Source: Laguncularia racemosa (taxonomy: Eukaryota; Streptophyta; Magnoliopsida; Myrtales; Combretaceae). Taken from it: a DNA stretch of 64,000 nt. Below, one piece after another: positions 43,662-54,464 of the stretch. The position numbers and the translations under genes are program-made. The notes under the pieces are model-generated. The model had not been told where the DNA came from. It made no database searches and saw only the letters and a program-made list of their open reading frames with translations. Within the stretch, counting starts at the first letter, position 1. Every line of letters starts with the position of its first letter. The stretch lies in the NCBI GenBank assembly GCA_037954665.1, contig JBBMOL010000205.1, forward strand, positions 248,001 to 312,000, given 5' to 3'.

Positions 43662-45110
43662 TCAAGTTCTTGAATCTCCTAAATCCACAGTTGTGGCATT
43701 TCTATCAACATGTTCCTCTTCATAGTAATGTTTGAGAAGATAACCGTTTACCTTGAAAGTACGGTTGTCTTCTGCCTTCAACTCAACTGCACCATAAGGA
43801 AACACATTAACAATTTCAAATGGTCCAGACCATCGTGATTTCAACTTACCTGGGAATAGCTTCAATCGAGAGTTGTACAATAAGACTCTTTGACCAGGCA
43901 AGAACTCTCGCTGTAAGATGTTCTTATCATGCCATCGCTTTGCTCTCTCCTTGTAAATTCTCGCATTTTCATATGCTTCCTCTCTCATTTCGGCCATTTG
44001 ATTCAATTGGAGCAACCTCTTTTCACCTGCAGCTTGCAACTCAAAGTTAAGGTATTTTATGGCCCAGTATGCCTTGTGCTCAAGCTCTATGGGTAGATGA
44101 CATGATTTACCATAAACAATCTTGTAGGGGGACATTCCAATAGGTGTTTTAAAAGCTGTTCTATAAGCCCACAATGCATCATCAAGTTTTAAAGACCAAT
44201 CCTTTCGGGATGCATTGACAGTTTTCTCTAAGATTCGCTTAATTTCCCTATTGGATACCTCAACCTGTCCACACGTTTGTGGATGATAAGGGGTGGCAAT
44301 TTTGTGAGTAACTCCATATTTTAATAATAATTTCTCAAATTGCCTGTTACAAAAATGTGTTCCCCCATCACTTATTATAGCTCTAAGTACCCCAAATCTT
44401 GAAAATATATTCTTTTTCAAAAATTTAATGACAACCCTGCTGTCATTAGTTTGTAGAGCAATTGCCTCTACCCATTTCGAAACATAATCAACAGCTAAAA
44501 GAATATATTTGTTTGAAAAAGATGAGGGAAAAGGACCCATAAAGTCGATTCCCCAAACGTCAAAAAGTTCAATTACAAGTATATTATTTTGTGGTAATTC
44601 ATGTCTTCTTGAAATATTGCCAGTCCTTTGGCATTGAGCACAAGTCATAATGAAGTTCCTGCAATCATGAAACAAACTGGGCCAATAAAATCCGCAAGAT
44701 AAAATTTTTGCTGCTGTTCTTTCTACCCCAAAGTGACCTCCTGTTTCTTTGGAGTGACTGTGCTGTATTATGCTAAGCTGTTCAATTTTAGGCACACATC
44801 GTCTAATTACCTGGTCAGCACAGGATTTAAACAAATACGGCTCATCCCAAAAATAATACTTCACATCATGCAAAAATTTCTTTTTCTGTTGGAATGACAA
44901 ACCATATGGTATGATTTTGCTAACCAAGTAATTAACTATGTCGGCATACCAAGGTAATTCATGGATGTCTATTGCATGCAAATGCTCATCAGGGAATTTT
45001 TCATTGATGGGTGGTTCTAAATAATCGTATTCCAAACGTGATAAATGATCAGCAACCACATTTTCACTTCCCTTTTTATCCTTAATTTCTAAGTCAAATT
45101 CTTGCAGCAA
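43662..45110 (-). pseudogene. Athila integrase with end of RNase H (open, 482 codons)
   Basis: One open frame. It begins in the RNase H end (FDLEIKDKKGSENVVADHLSR). The integrase zinc finger has H119, H126, C157 and C160. The core has D189 (VWGIDFMGPF), D248 (IISDGGTHF) and E284 (GQVEVSNREI), with 35 residues between D248 and E284. A C-terminal GPY-like stretch (SRWSGPFEIVNVFPYGAVEL) follows near residue 435. All catalytic residues are intact. The frame is cut off from RT only by a one-base loss at about 45125. Confidence 0.92.
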
Positions 45111-46052
45111 TAGAATCCAACGAATTAACTGGGTTTAGCATCAGCTTTAGCAAATAAATACTTAAGAGCGGCATGATCTGTGTATACTATTACTTTAGAA
45201 CCTATCAAGTAAGACCTAAACTTGTCACAAGCAAATATCACTGCTAATAGCTCTTTTTCTGTTGTGGCATAGTTTTTTCTGGGCCTCGTTCAAGGTTCTA
45301 CTTGCATAGTATATAGCATGAAAGATCTTACCTCTTCTTTGCCCTAGTACTGCCCCCACGGCATAGTTACTAGCATCACACATCAGCTCAAATGGAAGCT
45401 CCCAATTTGGTGCAACAATCACTGGTGCAGAGCTGAGCTTCTCCTTCAATATATTGAATGCCTGCAAACAATTTTCATTAAACACAAAAGCAGAATCTTT
45501 TTCAAGTAAATTACACAGAGGTCTAGAGATTTTAGAGAAGTCCTTGATAAATCTCCTGTAGAAGCCAGCATGTCCTAAGAAGCTCCTAACTCCTTTTACT
45601 GAAGTGGGTGGTGGCAACTTCTCTATTACTTCCACTTTTGCCTTGTCAACCTCAATTCCCTGCTTAGATACTTTGTGCCCTAAGACTATTCCCTCTCTTA
45701 CCATGAAATGGCATTTTTCCCAATTAAGAAGCAGATTGGTTTCCTTGCATCTCTTAAGCACACATCCTAAATTTGTCAGACATGTTTCAAATGACTCCCC
45801 AAAAATAGAAAAATCATCCATGAATATTTTAATGAAATTTTCTATCATGTCAGAAAATATGGACATCATGCATCTTTGAAATGTAGCGGGTGCATTACAA
45901 AGACCAAAGGGCATTCTCCTAAAAGCAAATGTGCCATAAGGACAAGTAAAGGTGGTTTTCTCCTGGTCCTCGGGTGCTATATGGATTTGATTGTAACCAG
46001 AATAACCATCTAAAAAGCAGTAATAATCATGCCCTGCAAGTTTTTCTAACAT
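45111..46052 (-). pseudogene. Athila RT palm/thumb and RNase H
   Basis: Open from 46052 to 45225. RT motifs: FLDGYSGYNQIHI, RRMPFGLCNAPATFQR and the catalytic FMDD at residues 77-80, the usual form in Athila. RNase H starts at FELMCDASNYAVGAVLGQ. An extra A in an A-run near 45270 shifts the frame (the correct frame reads on to the TDHAALKYL motif), then a one-base loss near 45125 shifts it again. Otherwise intact. Confidence 0.9.
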
Positions 46053-46057
46053 CTGAT

Positions 46058-47476
46058 CTATAAAAGGGAGGGGAAATGATCTTTGCAGGTAGCATCATTC
46101 AGTTTTCTATAGTCTATACAGACTCTCCAACCAGTTACAGTGCGAGTGGGAATTAATTCATTAGCCTCATTTTGTACTACAGTCATACCACCCTTTTTTG
46201 GTACAACTTGGACAGGACTAACCCATTTACTATCAGAAATTGGAAAAATAATGCCTGCATCTAACAATTTAAGCACTTCTTTTTTTACAACTTCCTTAAG
46301 AGTTGGGTTAAGTCTTCTTTGTGGTTGTATTGTAGGTTTACACTCAGCTTCAAGAAATATCCTATGAGTACAAATTGAAGGGCTAATTCCCTTAATATCA
46401 GCAATGGTCCAACCGATAGCTTCCTTATGTTCTCTTAGAACATCCAAAAGTTGTTGCTCTTGATCACCTGTCAAAGAAGAAGAAATGATTATTGGCAAAG
46501 TATCATTTGTTCCAAGATAAGCATACTTTAAATGACCAGGCAAAGGTTTAAGTTCAAGCACCGGGGGTTGTGTCAATGACGGCATCGGTTTCTTCTCAGT
46601 GGTCCCCAGCTCCTCATAGTGTCGAGTCTTGAATTCATAAACTTGTTCAGCACGTTCTTCTTGGGGTTCATCCTCATCATCACTCCAATCATCTAAATCC
46701 CTAAGAACTGACTCCATCGTGTCCACACCTGCATTCTCTTCCATGAACTTAGAGGAAAGCTCATCAACACTATCAATAGTGTAGCAGGATTTACAGTCAT
46801 CAAATTTCTTTGTAGCCTCATACACATTAAACGTGACTTGTTCATCCATAACTCTTAAAGTAAGCTTACCTTGTTCCACATCAATTAAGGCTTTACCTGT
46901 TGCAAGGAATGGTCTGCCAAGGATCATGGGTACCTCTTTATCCTCCTCCATCTCCAAGACTATAAAGTCAACTGGGAAGATGAATTTATCTACTTTCACT
47001 AGGACATTTTCCACAATCCCTCTTGGGTATTTGATGCTCCTATCAGCAAGTTGCAAGGTAACATGAGTTCCCTTGCACTCTCCAAGTCCCAATTTCCTAA
47101 AAATAGATAGAGGCATTAAATTTATACTTGCACCAGAGTCAATAAGAACTTTATCAAAATGAAAATTGCCTATGGTGCAAGGAACAGTAAAACTCCCTTG
47201 ATCTCTTTGTTTTCTTGGCAAACTAGGTACATCATTCTGTAAGATCATTGAACATTCCCCTGTAAGCATCACCGGTTCATTCCCTTCAATCTTTCTCTTC
47301 TTTGTGAGTAAATCCTTCATGAACCTAGCATATGATGGCATTTGCTGAAGTGCTTCTGCAAAAGGAATGTTAATTTGCAATTTTTTAAAGACTTCTAAAA
47401 ATTTAGCAAATTGTGAATCCAATTGTTGTTGCTTCAGCCTTCCTGGGAAAGGAATAGGAGGAACATATGCTTTCAC
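46058..47476 (-). pseudogene. Athila protease and RT fingers (open, 472 codons)
   Basis: Protease: FDKVLIDSGASINLMPL with catalytic DSGAS at residues 113-117, then VPMILGRPFLATGKALID. A variable acidic linker follows. RT fingers: WVSPVQVVPKKGGMTV and WRVCIDYRKLNDAT. The frame stops at 46058 because one C is missing from a C-run in the segment DHFPLPF. Protease, RT and integrase would be made as one polyprotein with Gag. Confidence 0.9.
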
Positions 47477-48103
47477 TTTTGGTGAATTTTTGCTTTGGTT
47501 CCTCTTCCTTTTGTTTCCCTTTATCTTTCTCTAGGTTAACCTCCTCTTCCTCAAATTTCTTATCAACTAATTCCTTACCACTTCTTAGCATAATAGCATT
47601 TACACCCTTAGGATTCTGCTCAGTATTGCTAGGTAAAGACCCAGATGGTCTATTACTCAACTGTTGAGACATTTGACTCACCTGATTTTCAAGATTCCTA
47701 ATGGTGGCTTGTTGATTTTGCAACATTGTGTCAGTCTTTTGCATATAACTTATCATGAGTTCTTCCATTTTAGACTGACCTTGCTGAGAAGAGGTATTAT
47801 GATTAGGATATTGTTGATGGGTAGTATTATGATTAGGACCTTGCTTTTGAAATCCAGGGGGTTTAAGTGCATTGTTATCATTTCTCCATGAGAAATTTGG
47901 ATGATTACGCCACCCTGGATTATAGGTGTTTGAATAAGGTCCTTGATTTCCTCTTTGGAAATTGTTGACAAAATTTACTTGCTCTCCATGGGATGAGGAG
48001 GAAAAGTTTCCAGATGGGCACTCAAGAGTTGAGTGTGGTCCTGAGCATAACTCACAACAAGAAATTTGATTAACATTGAAAGAAGGTGTAGAGGTGAGTT
48101 TAC
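47403..48103 (-). pseudogene. Athila gag, C-terminal part
   Basis: After the stop at 48104, the frame one base earlier is open from about 48114 down to 47403. It encodes a CELCSGPHSTLEC zinc-knuckle-like motif, an Asn/Gln-rich stretch and a coiled-coil-like segment (MLQNQQATIRNLENQVSQM). A charged linker leads to protease. It overlaps the protease frame by 74 bases in another frame, which suggests one more small frameshift between them. Confidence 0.8.
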
Positions 48104-48949
48104 TTACCTGGGCGTAAGAGCAGAAATTTGAGCTGTTAAGGTGTCCATATCATTGACAGATGCCACTCTAGACTTACCTCTTTCATGTTGCCAATTATGT
48201 GCACTAGAAGCCATTTCATCTATCAAAGCACTAGCCTCATCATATGTCTTACTCATTAGTGCACCACCAGAAGCAGCATCTACCAGAGATCTCAATGTGT
48301 CATCTAAACTGAGATAGAATATCTCAATAAGGAGATTATCTGGTAATCCATGATGGGGGCATTTTCTAATTGCCTCCTTGAATCTTTCCCATGCTTCATA
48401 CAATGATTCACCACTAAACTTACTAAAGTTTGTGATGTCATTTCTTAACCTAGCAGTTCTAGCTGGTGGAAAAAATCTCCTTAAAAATTTAGATGAAAGA
48501 TCTACCCAAGTGGTTACAGAGTCTTGTGGCAATGAATTGTACCAAGCCCTAGCTTTTTCTCTAAGTGAAAACGGAAAAAGTTGTAACCTAATTACATCAT
48601 CAGATACATTATTCATTTTCACTGTATTACAATATTGAAGAAATACTGCAATATGCTCATCAGGACTCTCATTTGGATATCCTCCAAATTGATTTGATTG
48701 AACCATTTGAACGAGTGCTGGTTTTAACTCGAAATTGTTAGCCTGAATTGTCGGTCTTCTTATTGCAGGACCTGAAACAACAGGTATCGTGTATTCCCGA
48801 AGTGCTCTACCAACACCCTGAATCCGATTGTTGTTCTCATCTGCCATGTTCTCTTCTTCCTTTCTTCTCTGCTCTCTTCTACGTTGTCGCAAGGTGCGTT
48901 CTATCTCAAAATTAATTGGTAGAAGTTCAGCACTTCTACTCATGCGCAT
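48104..48949 (-). pseudogene. Athila gag, N-terminal part (open, 281 codons)
   Basis: The retrotransposon gag domain is clear: LFPFSLREKARAWYNSLP, KFLRRFFPPARTARLR and GESLYEAWERFKEAIRKCP, with FYLSLDDTLRSLVDAASGG. The internal ATG of MADENNNRI (48846-48844) is the start most often seen in this lineage; the upstream ATG at 48949 is in frame. It stops at TAA 48104-48106, inside the sequence AG|GTAAGT. Confidence 0.9.
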
Positions 48950-49072
48950 AAAAAGAATCTCAAAGAGAACAGGAAACGATCACACAATGAAAGAAAAAAA
49001 AATAAAATTAAATAACAAAATAATTGTGCCTAAATTAACAATAGAATTTGAAGATGGTCTAATATTAATCAA

Positions 49073-49090
49073 TCCCCGGCAACGGCGCCA
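49073..49090 (-). other. Athila primer-binding site
   Basis: The minus strand reads TGGCGCCGTTGCCGGGGA, the tRNA-Asp-complementary site typical of Athila, six bases from the 5' LTR. Confidence 0.9.
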
Positions 49091-49096
49091 AAAACT

Positions 49097-50690
49097 TGAT
49101 CCACGCAAAAAGAGATATAAAATGAGCGTGAATAAATACCGGCAAGTGTACCAGATCGGATCAAGTAATATAGTGAGAGAAGAGTGTCGAACCACGAAGA
49201 TTGATTAAGTAATAAACCTATATCAATTTCTAATATTATTTAGGCAATGATGTTTGATGAGAATTGAATGAATTTATACTAAATGCTCAAAAAGAGAATT
49301 GTGGTTGAAAAATGATGAATTGATGGTGGGAAGTAGAATCCACCCTAATTCTACTAATCATATTGCATTCATGTTATAATAACTCATAGTTATATGGTTT
49401 TCACAGATAACAAAACTTAATCTTTATCAAGTTTTAAAGTAACATTACCCCAATTTAATTTAATAGCTCCCGCTAATTCAAATCAAATGAGGATTCTAAT
49501 TCACAATCATAAATTTCCCAATTATATGATTGCCTAATATCTTTAAAATAATTTCTCCTAATCCCTTAGTGAAAAATTTAATAAAAATATTGCATGAAAC
49601 ACTTAGGTCAATTTCTAATAAAATTCAATAACGCTGCTTCCGCATGAATTATTAAATCTTACTTAGGAATTCTTGATAAAACCTAAATTTCTCTTTCGAG
49701 TCATTTACATTTCTATGCATTGATTTCAATTACAAAATACAATTCATAGCAGGACTTCTTATATGAAAATTCCGCATATCTATATGTCCTATAACATGAA
49801 TACAATGATCATTTTAGTTCGAATTATGGCTTCATCTTGTTTCCCATAAGGATGATTTAGAACATTATGGTATGAATTGCATAAAAACAATTGAAATAAA
49901 TAGATGCAATGGAATTCATATTAAACAACAAGAATAAACTAATAAATGGCATAAAAGAAAATAAAGTAAATGAAACAATTGCTATAATCTTTAAGAACTT
50001 CAATCTTCCAAAATGATTCCTTGAATTCTTCAATGGAAAGCAAACTTCAGCAAAATGACATTCTTTCTTCAAACTAAACTTTGGAAAAATCTAAAGTACC
50101 TAAGGGAATTCTAATGATTCAAAAGAAAGACAAATGATGCTAAAACAAAGAAGAAGAACAAAGGATGCTAAACAAAAGATGCTAAGCAAAAGGGATTCTA
50201 AAACAAAAAGGATGCTTCCAAGGTTCATACGAGGGGCCTATTTATAGATCCAAAGAGGAGGGGGATAAGGTTGATCTGATGAGGATTTGAGTCAGCAAAT
50301 TAATTAGGATACGATTTTGGAGAGATTTTCGCAATGGATATCCGGGGAGTAATGAAGGCCGGCTCAAGGCCGGTTCAAGGCCGGTGGCCTTGAATGAAGG
50401 CCGGCGGCTTTAATGTTTTTTTTAAGGCCGGTTTAATATAGGCCGGCTCAAAGCCGGCAGCCTTGAATGTAGGCCGGCCCAAGGCCGGCGGCCTTTAGTG
50501 CAATCCTCCGCTCGCTTCTTCAATTTTGTAAAAAACTCCTCCAATTAACTTGTAATTTACTTTTGGGTCCTCAAAACCTGTATTTTCACAATAAACACCA
50601 TTAAGTATCATTTCTTTATATTTTCTTATAATATTGAAATAAATTTAATATAAGTCCAAAAGAAAATATAAGTATAATGTGATCTTATCA
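49097..50690 (-). repeat. Athila 5' LTR
   Basis: 1594 bp, over 98% like the 3' LTR by eye. Differences include single-base indels in homopolymers near 49397-49430, a 14-bp tandem duplication near 50165-50185 and a 13-bp loss in the GGCCGGC cluster (50355-50495). Confidence 0.93.
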
Positions 50691-50695
50691 TGCGG

Positions 50696-51251
50696 CAATC
50701 AACACACATTCTCCATGACCTATCCTTCTTAGGCACTAAAATCACAGGCACTGCACATGGACTCATGCTTTCTCTCACGTACCCCTTCTCCATTAATTCA
50801 TCGACCTGCCTTTGGAGTTCCTTTGTCTCCTCCAGATTATTCCTATAAGCTGGCTTGTTTGGAATCGATGCTCCGGGTACAAGGTCAATCTGGTGCTCAA
50901 TACCACGAATAGGTGGTAATCCCTTTAGAATCTCCTCAGGAAAGACATCTTCAAAGTCCTGCACAATAGACACAACCACACTAGGCAAAGACATGTTTCC
51001 TAAAAAACCAGTAACAACATAGGTTGCTTCATCACTAACGCTCACCTCACTACACTCGCTCTTGCCACACAACTCTCCTTTTGCAAGGCTGCACTCTCCT
51101 TTTCACTCACCACCAAAGTTGATCCCCCTTCAACTTGGTCTCTCACACTCTTTCCAGCCTTCCTCTCTTTTTCCTTTTGATCTTGACTTTTGTATTCCTT
51201 TTCTTTCTCATTGTCTTTTGCTTTCTCACTCTCCCTCTGCTTTTCACTCAC
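50696..51251 (-). pseudogene. Element A2 linker and RT start
   Basis: A Glu/Lys-rich linker (51251-51042) overlaps a second frame (51072-50696) reading DFEDVFPEEILKGLPPIRGIEH, then ELMEKGYVRESMSPCAVPVI and WRMCVDCR, the RT N-terminus. The coding line is cut at 50695 by the Athila insertion and continues at 40751. Confidence 0.85.
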
Positions 51252-51977
51252 CTTATGTTTTGCAAACGACTGTTATAGCTGCAACTGATCCTCATACACT
51301 TGTTTAAGTGTTAACGGTTTGAGATTAAAGCTTTTCCCTTGGTGAACAAGCATATACTTGTTAGAAAAGCCATCATGAACAACCTTCCTATCAAATTGCC
51401 ATGGCCTCCCCAACAACACATGACATGCTTGCATTGGCACTACATCACATAACACCTCATCCTCATACCTACCAATGCGAAAACCAATCAAAGCTTGCTT
51501 ACTCACCTTAGTCTCACCACTATCATTCAACCACTGCAATTTATATGGACTAGGGTGTCTAACAGTTTTGAGCCCTAGCCTCTCAACAATAAAATTGCTC
51601 ACTACATTGGTGCAACTTCCTCCATCAATGACCAAGCTGCAAATATGATCTCCTAGATAACATCTAGTATGAAATATATTTTCCCTTTACACCTCCTCTT
51701 CTTCCTTCACCTGCACATTCAAAGATCGCTTCACTACTACCACTAGCCTTTCCATTGCAGGCTTCTCATCATCACTAGCATCCTCTAATGGAGGCATATC
51801 ATCTTCTTCACTATCCCCCTCAATCTCATACTCACCATCATCACGCAAAATCATCACACGCCTATTTGGACATTAACTAGCAATATGGCCTCTACCTTCG
51901 CATTTAAAACATCTAATGTCACGATTTCTAGAAGTAGAAGAATCAAGGTTACCTTGGTTACCAAGAGTAGAACCCGC
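51252..51977 (-). pseudogene. Element A2 zinc knuckle and protease, broken
   Basis: The knuckle CFKCEGRGHIAS*C has a stop before its last Cys (near 51874). The protease VIDGGSCTNVV (51635 down) keeps its catalytic Asp, followed by YKLQWLNDSGETKV and HVLLGRPWQFDRK. A stop near 51273 ends it before the linker. Sequence is close to A1. Confidence 0.85.
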
Positions 51978-52931
51978 TTACCTCAGCTCCCCTTTTGGTT
52001 TGGTGGGTAAAGGCTTTTCTTCTTTCTTCCATTGGTTGGTCTTCCAAGTGGATGAACCATTACCCTGTGGAAACCGTGCATTACTACTACCTTTCCTCTT
52101 GTGCTGGTTCTCAACCTTTATAGCCATGTGAACCATATCCTCTAATTCTACATAATGCTGCAATTCCACAACATTTTGGATTTCTCTATTCAACCCAGCA
52201 AGAAACCTAGCCATGGTAGCCTCTCTATCCTCCTCTACATTCGTCCTGATCATAGTAACTTCCATCTCCTTGAAATACTCATCCACACTTCGGCTTCCCT
52301 GCCTCAGAGTTTGCAACTTGTTGTGCAATTCACGATAGTAATACACAGGCACAAACTGCTTCTTCATCACTCTCTTCATCTCTTCCCACGACTCAATAGG
52401 TGGCTCGCCATTCCTTCTTCTATTCAACATTAATTGATCCCACCACACTATAACATAATCCGAAAACTCAATGGCAGCAAGTTTCACTTTCTTTCTCCCA
52501 CTATAGTTATGACAATCAAACACCATCTCTACCTTCTTCTCCCACTCTAAGTACGCCTCGGGATCATTCTTCCCTTGGAAAGGAGGAATCTTCATCTTTA
52601 TGCTACTTAATTGATCATCCTCTCTATTCCTATCTCCTCTATCTTCCCAATCCCTAGTTCCTCTATTCTGACCACTATAACTCCCGACGGAAGGCTCATC
52701 AAAGTCATCATCCGACATTTCATCTCTACCCCTCGGTACTCTCCTAGAACGACTCTCTCTCTTACGCCCTTGGAATACGTTTGTGGATTGCTCTAGTCTT
52801 TGCTCTACCATCTCATGAATTTGTTCCATTCCCTCTTGGAACATCCTCTTCATCTCTCCCCTCAACGCCTTAATTACTAACCTAGCATCAAACCTTCCCC
52901 TCTCACCTTCAGGAGAATGTTGTCTCGACAT
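51978..52931 (-). pseudogene. Element A2 gag, 318 codons open from MSRQH
   Basis: ATG at 52931-52929 directly after the acceptor-like TTTTCTGCAG|GGACA. The capsid region is intact: KMKIPPFQGKNDPEAYLEWE, VIVWWDQL, MKKQFVPVYYYREL and FLAGLNREIQNVVELQ. A TAA at 51978, within GAG|GTAAGC, ends it before the zinc knuckle; A1 has a sense Lys codon there. It is the best gag copy of this family in the window, but is truncated. Confidence 0.9.
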
Positions 52932-52936
52932 TGTCC

Positions 52937-53420
52937 CTGCAGAAAAGATTAGTACTAACACAAATATATATATAAAATTAAACCTCACGATACACTCCCT
53001 TACGTGTTTCGCTCAAATGATGATATCACACAGTCACTCGTGTATTCTCACAAACAATGATGATATCAACTCGCCAATTCCTCTTCTCAATTCTCTTGGA
53101 ACTAACCCAAACTACACCAATTCCTTTCCGTAGAATTCAAAACAAATCTAGGGTTCGTAAATTTTCCTCTTTTTTTTCTATCTGAATTTTTTTTTTTTTT
53201 GTCTTTGTTGTTGCTCTTGATCACGCTTCTCTTTTCCTTTTTTTTTTTGTCGTAATTCTTTTTTTTTGTGACAAATTGAATAGTAGATACTACACTTCAA
53301 TAGACAATTAATACTATGAAATTGAATACGATAATTGATATGAACAATTAGAGTTAAGGTTTTGATGTTACCTTCCTCAAACCGAACTTGATGTTTTGAC
53401 AAACCTAAGCTCTGATACCA
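52937..53420 (-). other. Element A2 leader: primer site and putative intron
   Basis: Primer site TGGTATCAGAGC on the minus strand at 53420-53409, three bases from the LTR. A donor AAG|GTAACA begins at 53371 and an acceptor with TACTAAT and TTTTCTGCAG ends at 52937. These match the sites in A1. Confidence 0.55.
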
Positions 53421-53423
53421 AAC

Positions 53424-54342
53424 TGATACACACTTAGTATGCTCTGATACCAAACTGATACGAGATCGGTTTGATCGGATTCCTAACTAATACGAACCAC
53501 GCCAACCTGTGACGAAACCCAATACCAATACGTTCGGAATTCGTTACCTAAGATGCAAAAACACCCTCAAGTGGAAACTGCAACCCGTTGTCTATAAGCG
53601 AGATAAGAACCTTGGTATAATATGAAGATGCCACAATCGAGATGAAAGATCGATCGATAAGTCGGGATGAACGCCACGGAAATTAATCCGATAAGTTCTA
53701 GTTCGTTCTTGAAGAACCAAGAGAGGAGCCTCTCAAAAGTGTTGTTAATGTTCTAAGATGTATGTTATTGCTCTATTCTAAACCCTAGGAGCTTTATATT
53801 AGGGTTACAATTCGTGAAAATACAAGTCCAAAACGACGTCATTTCAATAAGTGCGTAAAATAACAAAACAACACAAAAGGCCGGCGTCGGGGAGATACAC
53901 GGCCGTGTACACGACCGAGTACTTTGGCCGTGTACTTTTCTGTGCAAATTCTGGCAACATACACAACCGTGTACTTCTGGTCGTGTATCTTTCTGTGAAT
54001 TTGCTTGACTCCATACACGGTCGTGCCTTTTAGCCGTGTGTCTAGCCGTGTATGATTCTATGCAATCTTGAGATTCCTACACGGCCGTACCTTGTAAATA
54101 CACGCCCTCTTCACCCCGTATCTAATATAACTTGTACAAGAGCAAGGGTCTTCCCATGGTTGTTCTAATCCGTTCCAACTTCATGATTGCTCTAATCCTT
54201 TCTGGCTTCATGGACATCCTTTATCAACCCGTTAAGTGCTTCCTTGAGTCGTTTCGCTCGGTTTCTTGTGATCGGTCCAGGCGGCACTTCAAGAGGATCC
54301 ACATTCCTTCTTCCAGCTTGACTCTCATCATGGATCTCATCA
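53424..54342 (-). repeat. Element A2 5' LTR with two added 32-bp end units
   Basis: 919 bp. 53488-54342 corresponds to the A1 LTR. Two extra 32-bp units follow at its 3' end: 53456-53487 and 53424-53455. Each ends in GTATCA on the minus strand. The outer unit contains a full TGGTATCAGAGC (53452-53441), a copy of the primer site now inside the LTR. Palindrome cluster at about 53895-54105. Confidence 0.92.
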
Positions 54343-54347
54343 AAATG

Positions 54348-54431
54348 AGAACCGCTTACCTATAATTTTTATTTTTTCAAATTTTCTTTTTTTTCCCTAA
54401 ATTTAAATAGGATTAAAAAGGGGTGTCTACA
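54348..54431 (-). repeat. LTR-M, piece 4 of 4 (outer terminus)
   Basis: The piece ends AAAAAGGGGTGTCTACA, the reverse complement of the TGTAGACACCCC start of Ogre-like LTRs. Removing A2 joins it to piece 3. Total LTR-M length is then about 2.3 kb, as expected for this LTR type. Confidence 0.75.
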
Positions 54432-54464
54432 ATTGTGAATTTGGATCATTTCAAAATATGCTAT

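Larger units (their letters stand above)
40757..50690 (-). mobile_element. Athila-type Ty3/gypsy retrotransposon, young
   Basis: LTRs of 1595 bp (40757-42351) and 1594 bp (49097-50690) differ by only a handful of substitutions and short indels by eye. TGCGG flanks both sides (40752-40756, 50691-50695). A perfect 18-base tRNA-Asp-type primer site and a gag of Athila type identify the lineage. Gag, PR, RT, RNase H and INT are all present on the minus strand. Four single-base frameshifts are the only obvious coding breaks. It is inserted in the RT of element A2 and is the youngest clear insertion. Full-length Athila often has an env-like ORF; none is seen here. Confidence 0.95.
38851..54342 (-). 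mobile_element. Element A2: CRM-like retrotransposon with lengthened LTR ends
   Basis: LTRs at 38851-39772 (3') and 53424-54342 (5') are flanked by AAATG on both sides (38846-38850, 54343-54347). It is the same family as A1, but each LTR carries 64 extra bp at its 3' end. An Athila element (40757-50690) is inserted in RT. Without it, A2 is about 5.55 kb, shorter than A1 because RT from about its first third through the integrase zinc finger is deleted (junction near 40660). Gag is open for 318 codons, while the rest has scattered stops. Confidence 0.93.
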
